Positions 11,691 to 23,080 of a DNA stretch of 64,000 nucleotides are shown piece after piece; positions within the stretch are counted from its first letter, which is position 1, and every line of letters starts with the position of its first letter. The stretch is taken from positions 9,424,043-9,488,042 of the forward strand of contig CM055742.1 in NCBI GenBank assembly GCA_029465975.1, given 5' to 3'. The DNA is from Dallia pectoralis (lineage: Eukaryota; Chordata; Actinopteri; Esociformes; Umbridae). Position numbers and translations under genes: made by a program. Below the pieces are notes generated by a model. It saw nothing but the letters and a program-made list of their open reading frames with translations, was not told the DNA's origin and searched no databases.

Positions 11691-14470
11691 TCATTGCGTG
11701 TCTTCATTGCATTCAGTGGGGATGGCGATAAACGCCACAACAGTGACACATGTGGTCTTCTCCCTTCTCTCCGTACCTTCTCTATAACCAACAACCGCTT
11801 ATCCTCTCCTCCTCATCCACGGACAGAATATAGATGCGTATATAATCTGTTACCTGCTTCCTGGTCTCGCTGGCTCCTTTCTACTTATCTCCCCCGTTTT
11901 CCCTCACCTCTTCTCTCCTTCCCTCTCCATTACATGCCTCTTCACTTCCTCTGCCACCAAATGGCCATTTTTTCCTTTCTTCTCACAGACAGGATATTGA
12001 GGCACATATATGCGTCAAAGGCAAATCAATAAGGCAATGTCATAAGTTAGACGAACGGAACACAGGCGAACTGACCGCAACAGACCGACTGACATCACGA
12101 CACAAGAAGGCAAAATGACAGACATGGCCTTTCCACATGTATCACGTCACAAGTCGATTTCCTCAGCGTAACCAGTTGCAATATTGATCCGTTTTTGTCC
12201 GATTTCTTGCCGCCTTCCACCTGACACGTGTCAACTTCAATTGTCCAAAATGTCATTTAGTTGAAATGTTCTTAATTAAGATATGGAAACTGAACCGGGA
12301 GGCATTGCTCCTAACTCTGACACTAACACGGTCATTCGAAATGCCTAATGATATAAACACCTACAGGTAAACTTCGCACGTGTTTCAGAAAAATGGATCG
12401 CAACGTCAGAGCGAGATGCAGAGGAAGAAGAAACGGGGGCCGAGGAAGATCAAGGTGGATCTCCGATGAAGCGCGTGACAATCGGATACAATGTGCTTCG
12501 GTTACGTTAGAAAAAACTAGTCCCAGCAACTATCACCCGAGCCACATGTCCATCGTTCTCTCATTTTCATCTCACCCCGCTTTATGCTTCGTTCTTTCTT
12601 TAGGTGCGCCTACACTTAAATGCCATTTCCTTTCAGGTTGTATGAAAGACGCACTTCTCCGGAGCAATTTAGAGTTATTACCTCATTTCTAAGACTGCCA
12701 AGTGAGATTCACACATTTGTAGTATTCGTTTAGTATTGATTAGAGGCCCGTGTCAAAATGATTTCCCTTTCCAGCGTATACTCACTCGCATACAAGATAA
12801 AAAAGTATTAATGAAGTAAACGCTAAAGGACATTGCTCGAACGCAAGGGTAGCGAGAAAAAAAAACGTTTTTATACCAACCAAGGTTTGTACAAAAACAT
12901 CATTATGCTGTCTGAAGGCTGATGATCTGACCTTGAATATATTTTCAGTAACCGGCGATGTTACTACTCGCACAGCAGAATCTGCTCAGTCACACAGAGC
13001 AGCGTTTACCTCAGAACTGGAGCACCTGCGCGTACGAAAAGTTGCAACTTCTGGTTGACCAAATGACAAAGGTCAAAAGCGACGTCCCCGAACTACGCTC
13101 ACCAGTATTGGGGTTTTAAACTGCTCCCACCTAAACAAGATCTTTCTAGACACAAGCAGCTGGTAAAATGTCTAACCAGACATGATAAAACCCTCGACCG
13201 TGTTTACAGCACTATTAAACAGGCATCTCACAAGCCTGTCAGCGGCGCTGCTGCGGAACGTCCGTCCGGGTCTTACTATAACTCACTGACCCTGCATAGA
13301 GTGGCAAACGGTCCAGTCATGTGATCCGATTCCATATGCTTAAAAGTCCCCCATTTTAGAAACCAATCATCGGTACAGGAGACAGAGAAGTGATACAACC
13401 AATTTGTACCTAGCTCGACAGACAGAGGGCATCCCAGAGAACCGGCTGCACACCTGCATCTCGTTTTGATTCGGATTGATGGCGATGTGTCGAGGAAAGG
13501 GTGAGGTCACTTTTAGACGAGGTGAGATCACCTTCTGAGAAGAGCGCGTTTCTGGAGAAGCTTGACAATTTCGATGTGGTGATTATTTGACCGGAGAACA
13601 CCTTCAAAAACGCGTCGATTGAAAAACAGACCGTTGTAAATTTTAAGATGCAACAGTAACTGGGTTAATTTGCGGTGAACAGCCTGTCCTATTACAGCTT
13701 GGGTGATCTGATTATATATCCCATTCGAGGCAATTGCATTGCATTATAGATTCGCTTTTTTTACACAGACCAGATGTCAACATATAACAATTTTAAACGA
13801 TTGCCATTGTGACAGTTCATGTAAATTGAAATAAATACATTATTTCTTCGCAATTTTTCTTTGAATCGTGCGATTACATTATTTGTTATTTCTAATTCCC
13901 CCTCCTGACACCCAGGTGGCGCTGTGGATCTCTCCGTGCTTGTCAGATATCTCAGCTTGGATGTTGACCCGACACTTTAAGCTCAGCCTCGACATGAAGG
14001 GCGGGTTGAGTTTTCAGACAAAATCAGTATATTTACAAGCACTTTGTATTTCCCAAAAGCAGTTTTCTCTTATGGTAATTGGAATTAGTATCACTGATAC
14101 GTGTTGCAAATTAAACCTTAATGGTGCCGTGGTTTCGGGCCCGGTGTGGTCCGGTGTTCTAAGCTGGCGCCCCCTGTCCACATGTACCGCTGCAGCATGA
14201 GTTGATACCTTCTGATCTAAATAATACGACTTATCTTCCCTTTGTACCGACGCACACATTATATAAACACTGCTTGACATATGATATCACGTGCAGGTCA
14301 TTTTTACAGTCGATCCAAATGCATCGGGACGTCGGGAGCAATTTCCAGAATAATCAGTCGTGTTTCTTTGTTCCTTTTGAAAAAGCGGACGACCGTTGAG
14401 TCCTGCATCAGTCGCCGGGGTGCACTTTTGATCAAGATACTTAACCCCCCGCGAAGTGGAATAATGGGAC
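11691..14470. other. Unique DNA, no gene seen
   Basis: No recognised exon. Several open frames of 60-115 codons lack known motifs. Pyrimidine-rich DNA lies at about 11750-11980. Confidence 0.5.
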
Positions 14471-14478
14471 TATAAAAA
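14471..14478 (+). promoter_or_regulatory. TATA-box-like octamer
   Basis: TATAAAAA sits in moderately GC-rich unique DNA, followed about 30 bp later by CACCATCATCTGG. No open frame starting downstream is recognisable, so this is only a possible core promoter. Confidence 0.2.
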
Positions 14479-14619
14479 CCCATCGGCACCATCATCTGGA
14501 GAGCAGCTGCAGTGTACCGGCTAATGTTCTAGCCCTGAATCACACCTAAGCTTTTCAAGGTCTTGTCCTTAAGCTGATGTTTAGGCAATACTGCTATTGT
14601 AACTGTGCAAGGGCCAGTG

Positions 14620-14621
<2 letters not shown>

Positions 14622-14651
<30 letters not shown>
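14622..14651. repeat. (CA)n microsatellite
   Basis: Fifteen uninterrupted CA dinucleotides. Confidence 0.97.
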
Positions 14652-14652
<1 letters not shown>

Positions 14653-15157
14653 CAGCTCTCCTGGTAGATGCCTGTCCACGCTTGACGGAAAGTATTAAAA
14701 TATTAGACCCAACTTGTGTACGTGTTTATAAATTCCTTCCCTAATTCGATAAATGAGTATGGAGGGCACATAGGGAGGGCAGATGGGCAGGGCACATAGG
14801 AAGGGCACAGAGTAAGTGAAAGTGTACTAAACAATCTAAACAATCTAAAGGAAGGCCGGACGTACCTCACGTCAGTGTCACACAGAGATCGGAATGTTTT
14901 ATTGCACAACGTAAGTTTTTGTAAAAATCCAACCTGATTCTTTTACTCTTATTCTTGGCCTGCAAAATCAATTGGTATGCAGTAAATGTGTTCATCACAC
15001 AAGTTTATGGTAAACACTTGCTACTCAGAATCACTTTTGACTTGTAGTGTTCTGTACAGTTACGAGCTCAAGAACTTATTACGTTGTAAAGTGAAAATGT
15101 TCAATTGAATTTCGCAAAACAAGCATTTCGATAAAATGGCAAAAAATGCCTTCGGAT
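14652..15157. other. Unique DNA, no gene seen
   Basis: A short GGGCAGGGCACATAGG-like direct repeat at 14763-14812 is the only structure noted. Confidence 0.5.
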
Positions 15158-16103
15158 CAGACCTGGGTTCAGATAGTGTATCACGGATATCTTATGGGTC
15201 TGGAGCGGAGATGTTCAGAAGTCTCTGAGCAAGAGTCCAGGTGAAGTCTCAAGTCTCTACTGGTAATAATGAGTGTTGAATCACCTGTTGCGTTCCATCC
15301 AGGCTGCTTAGAACACGGCATAATTATATATAAGGAATATAAAGCATGTAATATGTTATTATGACTCCTTTATCTATTAGCATACAGTATCAGCTTTGAT
15401 TAGTTGTTTGGTGTATAATCAGTTTAAACAGGCTATTTCAATGTGACAAAAAACACCAAGAATGCTTTACTTTAAAAAAATAACTGTATTTTGTTTTGTA
15501 ACATGAATATGCAGTACAAACCAAACATTGAGCTACTAAAGGAGAACAACTTTGCTTGTCTGTTGCTGAATCATAATGACAGCCCTTGCCTCCCATTGTG
15601 CAGGCTCAGTGGACAAATACAGAAAACGGTATACCTCACAGTGCCATAATTAACTTCCTTCCAATTAGTGCAAATTGCAAAACAACACTTTGTAGCTAAA
15701 TGCTACACACACACTAGAGCTCACAACCTGATGATAGAGAATCATCAATTATTTGTTGTGTACTTAGTGGCTGGATAGCACAGCCATGTAATGTGCACTG
15801 CGTCTACCACTAAAACTGTAAGTCAGCTCATACCCCGTAATCTCAAACCCAGTGTAACGTTAACTAAATAAAACAGTCCGCTAGCAAACAAACGCTCATT
15901 CATCTTTTCATGATATCCAGCGAACAACAGTCAAAGTTTATTTATCAATGGTCGTAGCTAAAGCAAGAAGCAAGCTAATGTTAGAAGACCAATGCTGAGC
16001 TGAACATACTTGAGGCAGAATCAAGTCTGAAAGCTTTTGAGGATGAGTCTGAGGTAAGTGTGTGTGCGACTTAAATTAGACTTGAGTCCTGATCTCTGGT
16101 CTG
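15158..16103. mobile_element. Putative non-autonomous DNA transposon remnant
   Basis: The segment opens with CAGACCTGGGTTCAG and closes with the complement of CAGACCAGAGATCAG, giving imperfect terminal inverted repeats (about 12 of 15 matches). GAGTCC and AAGTCTCAAGTCTC strings near both ends resemble subterminal motifs of dispersed fish repeats that I remember only loosely. No flanking target-site duplication was found and no transposase is readable. Confidence 0.3.
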
Positions 16104-17569
16104 GAGTAACAGGTAGGTATGTTTTTCAAATGAACCATGAATCAAAAGCCAGCACACCATACAAAACCAAATGGTATGTATCCACGCAGAGATCTATGTA
16201 GGTACCTAATGCAAAAGCTAGCAGTGCTGTATCCTACTAATAGGCTATAAACTAGCAATTATTTAGCCACTATGCTAACAATATAAGCATAACGTGCAGT
16301 GCTGGTTAAGTGTTGGTATTTGAAATATTGTAGCAGTTTACATAAATATAAAAGCGAAGCCGTCTAACTATTATTAAAAATAGAGCTATCTTGCTCTGAG
16401 CTAGCATTCAACGTTAGCAGGTCAGCCACAGGGTATTTAGCAAACAAGCATTTCCTCCATGATGTTGGTGTGTGATGTATCAATGTAAACAGCAGGAAAT
16501 AATCAAAAGACAGGTCAGTAAAAACGCACCATTGAGCACAATTATTGTCGATTCTTTTTTTCTAAATCGAAATGCCATAACATCGACAAAAAATCAAACC
16601 CCTGGCAAAGTTAGCGAAAGCATAGCTACGGTATGATGGATTGACAGGGAAGAGGGGTCGAAAACGATCTCTACCTGAAGACCGTCATGCCGTGTAGATT
16701 GGCTGCTTCTAGAATGACTTGCAGAAATAATTCATTATGTCCGCAATACAGCAACTGCCAACTTCCTCGGCTATGTTTGGCAGACACGGAACGGTGTGTG
16801 ATGAAAATGTGTGCAGGGACCACGCCTGCAGAGTCTAATCTGGCTTGAGTTTTCTACCGTCTTCCCTGTCGAGAACGGACAGACTGGTCGTTGGTCTGAT
16901 TGACTGGGGGATGTGTACGTGGAAGCCCACATGCCTGTGTATATTGTATTAATGCCCCTAAATTCATCTACAGTCTGTCATTGTGTTTTTGTGTGAATAC
17001 ACAATTACTTTCTCTGTGCTAAAAGCACAATGATTTTGCACTCCCCAGTCGAGCTGTCAATTTTTTTTGTGTCAACATGCCATTAACATTTCAACGTTGC
17101 CATATGCTTTATTTTCCCTTCGCTCGCGTCTGTTTTGTTTTGTGCATAATTTGCATCACCTACAACACGCCAACCGTCTATTCCTTCCTGGGTGTTAGAA
17201 AAGGCATTTTTGAAAAATGCTTGTTGGTTTGAATTTTCCAATTCATGGCAAATTGTTTGTAATGATGCATTGTTTAGAGTTTAACACCGTTGGCATGTTA
17301 ATGCAGTTGTCAAATATGTCAGATATATTCTGCATCGGCACTGCACTCAAAACAGTCTCCTTCTTTTCTCTCGCCCTTTCTTCCACACGCAAGCAAAAGC
17401 ACGCACTTGTAAAGTGAGCTCTTTCAGTTGGTTTCAGTACAAAGTAAAAGACAGTAGCAGACCCAGTGTCTGAACTAAGGTCAGCTCTATTTAGGGAGCA
17501 GACAGCCAGACTCCTGGAGCCAGAAGGCTGAGGGGACGACGGACCAAGAGAAATGACAAGAAAATAGTC
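16104..17569. other. Unique DNA, no gene seen
   Basis: No recognisable coding or mobile-element signal. Confidence 0.5.
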
Positions 17570-17657
17570 GAGGGGGAAGGGAGAGAGGAAGAGAGAGAGA
17601 GAGGAAGAGAGAAACAGGGAAAGGGAGAGAGGAAGAGAGAGAGGGAAAGGGAGAGAG
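17570..17657. repeat. GA-rich polypurine tract
   Basis: About 90 bp of (GA)n, GGAA and GGGA repeats. Its complement gives open frames rich in Ser, Leu and Pro that are products of composition. Confidence 0.92.
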
Positions 17658-18218
17658 CCACGCTGCACCAATCCATGGACACAAATCTGGAGTGTCCAAA
17701 TCGGTCTGTTGGAATGTGGAATAGTTATTTATTAATGCTGTGTAACAACCACCATCAACACCACCTTTAAATGACGTGACATATATTAGAGCACTATTTG
17801 TGCATGCCAATGGTCTCGTGTGTGTTTGTGCACGCAAACTGGACCTTGGATTTGAAATTCTTGACCTGGTAAAAGGCTTTTTGTGATTACCGGAATGCTG
17901 TAAAACTATGCAATGTCGCTTCTGTGTAACTTCTCAGTTGTTTTCGATCTGTGAAGTACAGACATAGATTGCCCTTTTCATTGGTGACTTGTGAAAGTCA
18001 TTATTCCGGTAAAATAATGAAATACTGTTTATTTTACATGGAAGAGAGTACAAGATGTGAAGAGAACACTATGATTCCCATTCAACTCACCAGTGTCAAT
18101 TAAACACGTGCGTGCCATGTGTGTTTCAGTAGGTGGGCGACTCTGCTCACAGTGTTACACATGCTTTGGTCCAGCTCAGCAAATGATAAACCTCAACTCA
18201 GCTTAACACTGATGAGCC
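17658..18218. other. Unique DNA, no gene seen
   Basis: Nothing recognised before the TTAA-flanked element. Confidence 0.5.
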
Positions 18219-18803
18219 TTAAAGGGCAACTTCATCGAAAAAACATATTTTTTCTCACTTATCGTGGTCACTTATGTAGTAGAAATGTGAAAGCATTTTT
18301 GAAAATTGTGCCATCTAGTCAGAGAAAAAGATTAAAATGTGTTTTTGGCTCATGTGGATGAAATACACCAAATCCCAGAATGCCCTTGTTTCGCTGCTCT
18401 ACGAGTCCACTCCCAAGCCATGCCTACCGGCTCGAGAGGGCAGGCAGAAGGGAAGGCTAGCTACTAGCTAATTGACTGGAAAACAGAAGACACCGGTTAA
18501 CATGAGTCTCTGTGACGAGTGTCTTGATAAAGTAATTTAAATACTAGCCTTGCGTTGTACCGGGATGTATATCTAACACAAGGAAATGACATGTAGTTAG
18601 TTTCATCGTTTTCCCGTTGAACATTTAGAGCGGTGCAAACAGTGGCTGCGGGCTATCAACCACCCCAAGTTCCGAGAATATTTGTAATTAATAAAAGTAT
18701 ATACATTTCTTCATATTTCCCTGTACTCTTTTGTAAATCAAAGTAATACATTATAAACTTTGAACTTTTATTGTTTTTAAACATAATATAAACAATTGCA
18801 CAC

Positions 18804-19551
18804 TCATAGCTCTTCCAGAGCTTCAGCAGTTTCTTGATAGCCACAGTATTGTCCGTCACTAGTTGGAAATCTCTGTCTGATGTCTGGAACAACACAGGCA
18901 GGCAAAACAAGACGATATAGCCTTTCCCCAGTCTCTCTCCTTGCAGGACCCATTCCACGAAATGACGGTAGGCTGTTAGGCGATATTGTCTGAAAACAAT
19001 AAGCACAACGTTAGCAACGCAAGCTATTTGCACATACAATAGGAAATAACCGATAGCTCAGCTAACTGATGTGAACAACAAATAAATACTCACTTATACT
19101 GAATCGTCCGTTTGTCCCTGCGGGCTTTGGCTGGCGTTTCCCATTGACCTTTGGAATCGTGAAATAAGTTTCAAAAACTCGTGTGGATCAAAGCTGGGGT
19201 GCTCTATTACGCATGCTGGCGGTCCCGTTTCTAATGCAGATTCAGTTATTTCTTCAAGAAGAAAATGGCATCCCTGAAATTCGCCACAGCAGCGGGACTA
19301 TCTGTATCCATAGGCGCACAGCGAGAGCACTGGCACCACCAGTCCGCCCCAGCTCGACTCTGTACGGGCTCTTCCTCATGACCGCCAGGCAAGCTTCGCT
19401 CCTCTGCAGCAGCAGCCTCTTGATCCTCCGTCAACCGCAACTGTGTTTCGCTGTATTGCGGCTCGTACAGGCAGCCACGAACATCGGATTCGCGCAACAG
19501 ATCTTCCAAATCCCTTTCTTCCATTTCGTCTTCAAAATTACTTTCTGCCAT
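18804..19551 (-). pseudogene. Transposon-borne gene with P2X7-like C-terminal domain, frameshifted
   Basis: Exon 1 runs from the ATG at 19551-19549 to about 19094, before a GTGAGT donor (19093-19088). Exon 2 starts at 18989 after a TTTTCAG acceptor and reaches a TGA at 18804-18806. An AATAAA signal follows on the minus strand at 18767-18772. The first about 60 residues are acidic. Residues 71-81 read WWCQCSRCAPM, matching the WCxCGxC cysteine motif of the P2X7 ballast domain, and a CC pair follows in a shifted frame. Exon 2 has LTAYRHFVEW and then, after another shift, PACVVPDIRQRFPTSDGQY. These align with the C-terminal LPSC..IRKEFP..GQY region of P2X7 receptors. There are no receptor membrane segments. 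In animals this domain also occurs in many transposon-linked fish proteins; its role there is unknown to me. At least two frameshifts make this copy a pseudogene. Confidence 0.72.
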
Positions 19552-19597
19552 CGTGTTTAGTCTAAAACTAATTTCTCCAAAAGCCAGATCGGGTTAG

Positions 19598-19608
19598 CAA
19601 GATGGCGG
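19598..19608 (-). promoter_or_regulatory. YY1-like site in the transposon gene's upstream region
   Basis: CAAGATGGCGG on the plus strand reads CCGCCATCTTG on the minus strand. It lies about 50 bp upstream of the pseudogene ATG, where YY1 motifs often sit in TATA-less vertebrate promoters and 5' leaders. The motif match is clear; its function is inferred. Confidence 0.4.
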
Positions 19609-19710
19609 ACATTGTTTTGAAAATCTGTGACGAGGCCCCACCCCATATGGGCGGGTTGATAAAAATGCGGAAGTAGCATCTACTTCTGTCTGTAGTTCAT
19701 AGCCTCTTTT

Positions 19711-19755
19711 AAAAAATCCTCCAATGACGTAAAAATTGTCATTGGAGGATTTTTT
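19711..19755. repeat. Perfect 18-bp-arm inverted repeat inside the TTAA element
   Basis: Arms 19711-19728 (AAAAAATCCTCCAATGAC) and 19738-19755 are exact complements around a 9-bp spacer. It lies in the right subterminal region of the transposon. Confidence 0.9.
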
Positions 19756-19883
19756 CCTGACCTAAAATCAAGATATGCCTCTTATCAGATGGAGTTGAGG
19801 GGTGGGAGGAGGGTCATTGGAAAATACTACCATTTGTCTACTGATACAAAGCTAAATGCAAAATCGGTGAAGTGGCTCTTTAA

Positions 19884-21544
19884 TTCAACTGAACACTGCA
19901 TCTCCTCAGGCACACAGTGGAAACAACCCATTGATTGTCCTGTCTAATGTTTTATCTGTATATATAAAATATAGGTCTATTTCATTCGGCACGCCGTACC
20001 AGGAGTTTTAGAATAGATATGACTTGATTTCACAACGGTCAAACTCCGATGATGAATAGATGAGAAATTTCAATATGACACATCCGTACAAGATCATTAG
20101 AACATGTACAGTTTTTATGCCTTCCAAGCTGTTAAGAGCAATGATATATATATATGTAACCATGGTTTTTATTTTTTTTCCCCTCAAAGATTTCAGTTTG
20201 TTTTTTCCATTTGAATTGTTCACATTATAGGTCACATGAAAGCTGAAAAAAGTTCTGACATGATTTATCTTTCTCTTTTTGCACAACACAAAAACCTGGC
20301 GTTTTAACAGGGGTGTGTGGACTTTTCACATCCACTGCAGACGCACATATATTACCGTGCATTCATTTCCGTTGTATCAAAAATAGAAGGTATTCTCGTG
20401 ACAGAGAATGCATCTGAGGGAGCAGGTAAATTGAGTTTGCGCTCCGCGTGTTTCGAATGGTAATGTGTTCCCGTGTGCCTCGGCTGAATAAAAAATCATA
20501 AATGCTCACGCCGGGGTAGAACACGCCATAATAGATCTGGGTCTGATGATTGAAATAATCAGAACTAATGACCCGAGCCCAATGCTTATTGCACGTGCTG
20601 GGCGGGATTTGATATGATTCAACCACGCGACATTACGCCACGTAGCTTTCACTGCTGTCCGTGTGTTGTTTGTGGTAAAACCGATGCTAGATTGACTGCG
20701 GCGACAATCCGCCCGAATGTTTCCTTAAATCTTTAACTAGGTCCTGTGAAGATACACATCGGTTCTGAACAGGATTTATATTGTTGCTGCGTTAGCCCTG
20801 GTGGATTGCTTTCCAACGAGTAACTTAGTGTGCAGCGAAAAGCAACAACAATATCGCTAATTAGCAACTGTGCCATCATCACATTGGGAAAATGCGCTTA
20901 GAAGGCATTTTTGTCATTAACCAAAAATAACACAGCGTAACTTTGCCAAAATATTGCAGCTAGCGATGATTTCTAATGTTAGCCATGAAATGTAATACAG
21001 AAAGAGGCAGCAGCTTTGAAGGAGTGAGATGTAGAGACAGCTATTGATGTTGCTTCAACGATTTCCACCATACAAACGCTGAAAAATGTAATATAAAGGT
21101 TATTAGGGAAAGAAGTTGTTTGAAATGCATCACAAATCATGCGTTATTGTCACCGGCACTTGCAGTGAGACTCAGTCTTTCACACAGATGTTCTTATTTT
21201 TTTTATATTTATCTGGTCTTTTTACATTGCAAGGCCTTAATTGAAGACATTGTGTGAAAGTTGTGGAGACTACTTGAAAATATATTCCTTCTCAAGGTAA
21301 GCCCTCATTTCTATGTAGTACTAATATTAAGCTAACAATTGTATATCTCTGTCTGGCCACAATAACCTGGTATACAAATGTATACAAAAAGTGATATGAT
21401 TACTCGATTATTGCTAAACCACAGACAGAACAGGCTTTACAAACAGTGATTCCAAAATGAACAATGTAGCTAGCTGGTTGTTATCAAGTTAGCTGCGAAG
21501 GCTCTAAAGATGTAAATACAATGTTTTTGCTATTCTCCTGTTTT
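19884..21544. other. Unique AT-rich DNA, no gene seen
   Basis: No exon, RNA gene or element end was recognised. A short AT run lies at 20142-20156. Confidence 0.5.
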
Positions 21545-21705
21545 TATTATAATTGTTTATAAAATAGGCCCCAGAAAAGAACCTTGCGGAACCCCACATG
21601 TCATGTATGTACTCTGTGTAAAATAGTTGCCTATGGAGCCAATGTATTCCCTGTCTTGTAAACAGGACTTGAACCAATTTAGGGCCATGCAATTAAGGCC
21701 AACAA
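21545..21705 (-). mobile_element. Non-LTR retrotransposon reverse-transcriptase fragment
   Basis: The minus-strand translation contains LNWFKSCLQDREY and then TCGVPQGSFLGPIL. The GVPQGSxLGPxL block is the conserved reverse-transcriptase motif of L2/CR1/Rex-type LINEs. The fragment covers only about 50 residues of the palm; the catalytic YADD box is absent, so it is a dead 5'- and 3'-truncated copy. The reading frame continues into the adjacent (CA)n tract on its upstream side. Confidence 0.75.
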
Positions 21706-21718
21706 AGTATTCCTGTTT

Positions 21719-21719
<1 letters not shown>

Positions 21720-21761
<42 letters not shown>
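21720..21761. repeat. (CA)n microsatellite
   Basis: Twenty uninterrupted AC dinucleotides between a LINE fragment and an A-rich dispersed repeat. Confidence 0.97.
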
Positions 21762-21762
<1 letters not shown>

Positions 21763-21910
21763 AACAATGACTGACAAGAAACACTTAAGACAGAAGGAAG
21801 ATAAAGACTGAACTGGTCACAGGCGAAAACAATCAAAGAAACAGAACCAAATGACACTGAACCTAGAAATGTGACAGCCAGGACGGCAAAGGCCACGCCC
21901 CTGGTGTTCC
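21762..21910 (-). repeat. A-rich unclassified dispersed repeat fragment
   Basis: The stretch is rich in GACA, GAAC and AAAC words with few T-runs, unlike its surroundings, and resembles the 25.1 and 57.4 kb segments in texture. It may be part of a retroelement read on the minus strand with the adjacent (GT)n as its tail. The class is not determined. Confidence 0.35.
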
Positions 21911-22478
21911 AATAACAGTAACAAGACGACACTGTACACTCCAAGCCCATGTGTAGCATTCTGGCATTCGGTTGTGTCATGAATCAAATTGGTTTGAATC
22001 CATTTTTTTAGTTTTGAAGCGTGTCCGCTAATGCAGGCGTATCCGCGTGTTTGCATCTTTGCATGTGTGGGCGTGTCCGTTGCCCAGCTTTTGCATGCGT
22101 TTCCTGTGTCTCTTCATTTAATCACGGCCTAGCACAAATGTTCACCGTTGAAACATACGTCTTCTCGACTGATTCACAGGAATTTATTTCAGATGGTAAT
22201 ATCCCCAAGCCCAACGGAGCATTGTGATTGCAATTACTTCGAATGATTCTTACAAATGATAAAGCTGTGGATTAGTAATGTAGAGCAGCTCAGAAGTAGA
22301 GAATAACTGCAGCATGAGTGGGAAACCTTTTCAGAGCCGTTTCTGTTTCCTGGTAACACAGATACTATTAATTCTATTGGTAGTTACAAATTCCACTACT
22401 AAAATGATAATAATAACAAACTTCATTTTCTTTAAAATGTATTCTGTACGGAGGAAGTATTTGTTTTAAATATAGAAC
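21911..22478. other. Unique DNA, no gene seen
   Basis: Alternating TGCAT and GTGT words occur near 22040-22110; no gene is visible. Confidence 0.45.
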
Positions 22479-22518
22479 ATATATATATATATATTATAGA
22501 ATATATATATATATATAA
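22479..22518. repeat. (AT)n with central break
   Basis: Two AT runs separated by TATAGA. Together they can fold into a hairpin. Confidence 0.9.
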
Positions 22519-22789
22519 TTCATAGCAAATTGAATTTCCAATATAGTTATGATTATTTACAGAAAGGAATTTAATCAAATAATAGACAGTCACACATATA
22601 TGAGTGTAGGAGGTTGTAGCTCTCACCATCCTAGTGTCAAACCAGTAAACCAATATCCCAATTATATCCAGAGCCATGACATATTACTGTTTTCTAGGTT
22701 GAAACCGTGTGTATTTTTCTGGAAAATCAGAAATTGTGAATAAAATGGTACATTTGAAATAATATATGACTCTTTATGAAATATACACC
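22519..22789. other. AT-rich DNA, no gene seen
   Basis: Nothing recognised. Confidence 0.45.
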
Positions 22790-23080
22790 TGATATGAAGC
22801 TTAGGGTCTCTGTGTGATCCAGGTCAATATGTAAATGTGGAGACCCAAAGTCCCACAAGACATGAAAGACCTTTTATTCGCCATGTCCCCATCAGGTAAC
22901 AGACATTTTTCAAGCTTTGCGTTTAGGGTTCGACTGAAAGTTAACATTGGGCATTGTTCAAATGGGTGTTCATTTTAGCTTGAGGCAATAGCGGTTAGAT
23001 TTAGCATTAGAGGATAAGACTAGTTTACGTTTAGACATGAAAGGTTAGGTTACTGAGGTTAAGGTGGAGACACATTTCGG
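22790..23080. repeat. Possible diverged GTCCCCA/GGTTAGG dispersed repeat
   Basis: GTGGAGACCCAAAGTCCCACAAG and CCATGTCCCCATCAGGTAAC are followed by GTTAGG-rich DNA, a combination I recall from a dispersed fish repeat. The stretch at 44.13-44.39 kb has a similar GGTTAAGGGTTAGGC texture. Identification is tentative. Confidence 0.3.

Larger units (their letters stand above)
18223..19879 (-). mobile_element. TTAA-flanked DNA transposon carrying a P2X7-like C-terminal gene
   Basis: The element is bounded by TTAA at 18219-18222 and 19880-19883. Its ends are imperfect inverted repeats, AGGGCAACTTCATCGAAAA on the left and, read inward from the right, AGAGCCACTTCACCGATTTT. A TTAA target duplication is known for piggyBac and Kolobok superfamilies; Kolobok seems more likely from the AGGG/AGAG ends, but no DDE transposase is readable. 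If the true duplication were 3 bp (TTA/TAA), PIF/Harbinger would also be possible. At 1657 bp it is short for an autonomous element. It contains a complete two-exon gene remnant on the minus strand and an internal 18-bp-arm hairpin near the right end. Confidence 0.7.
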
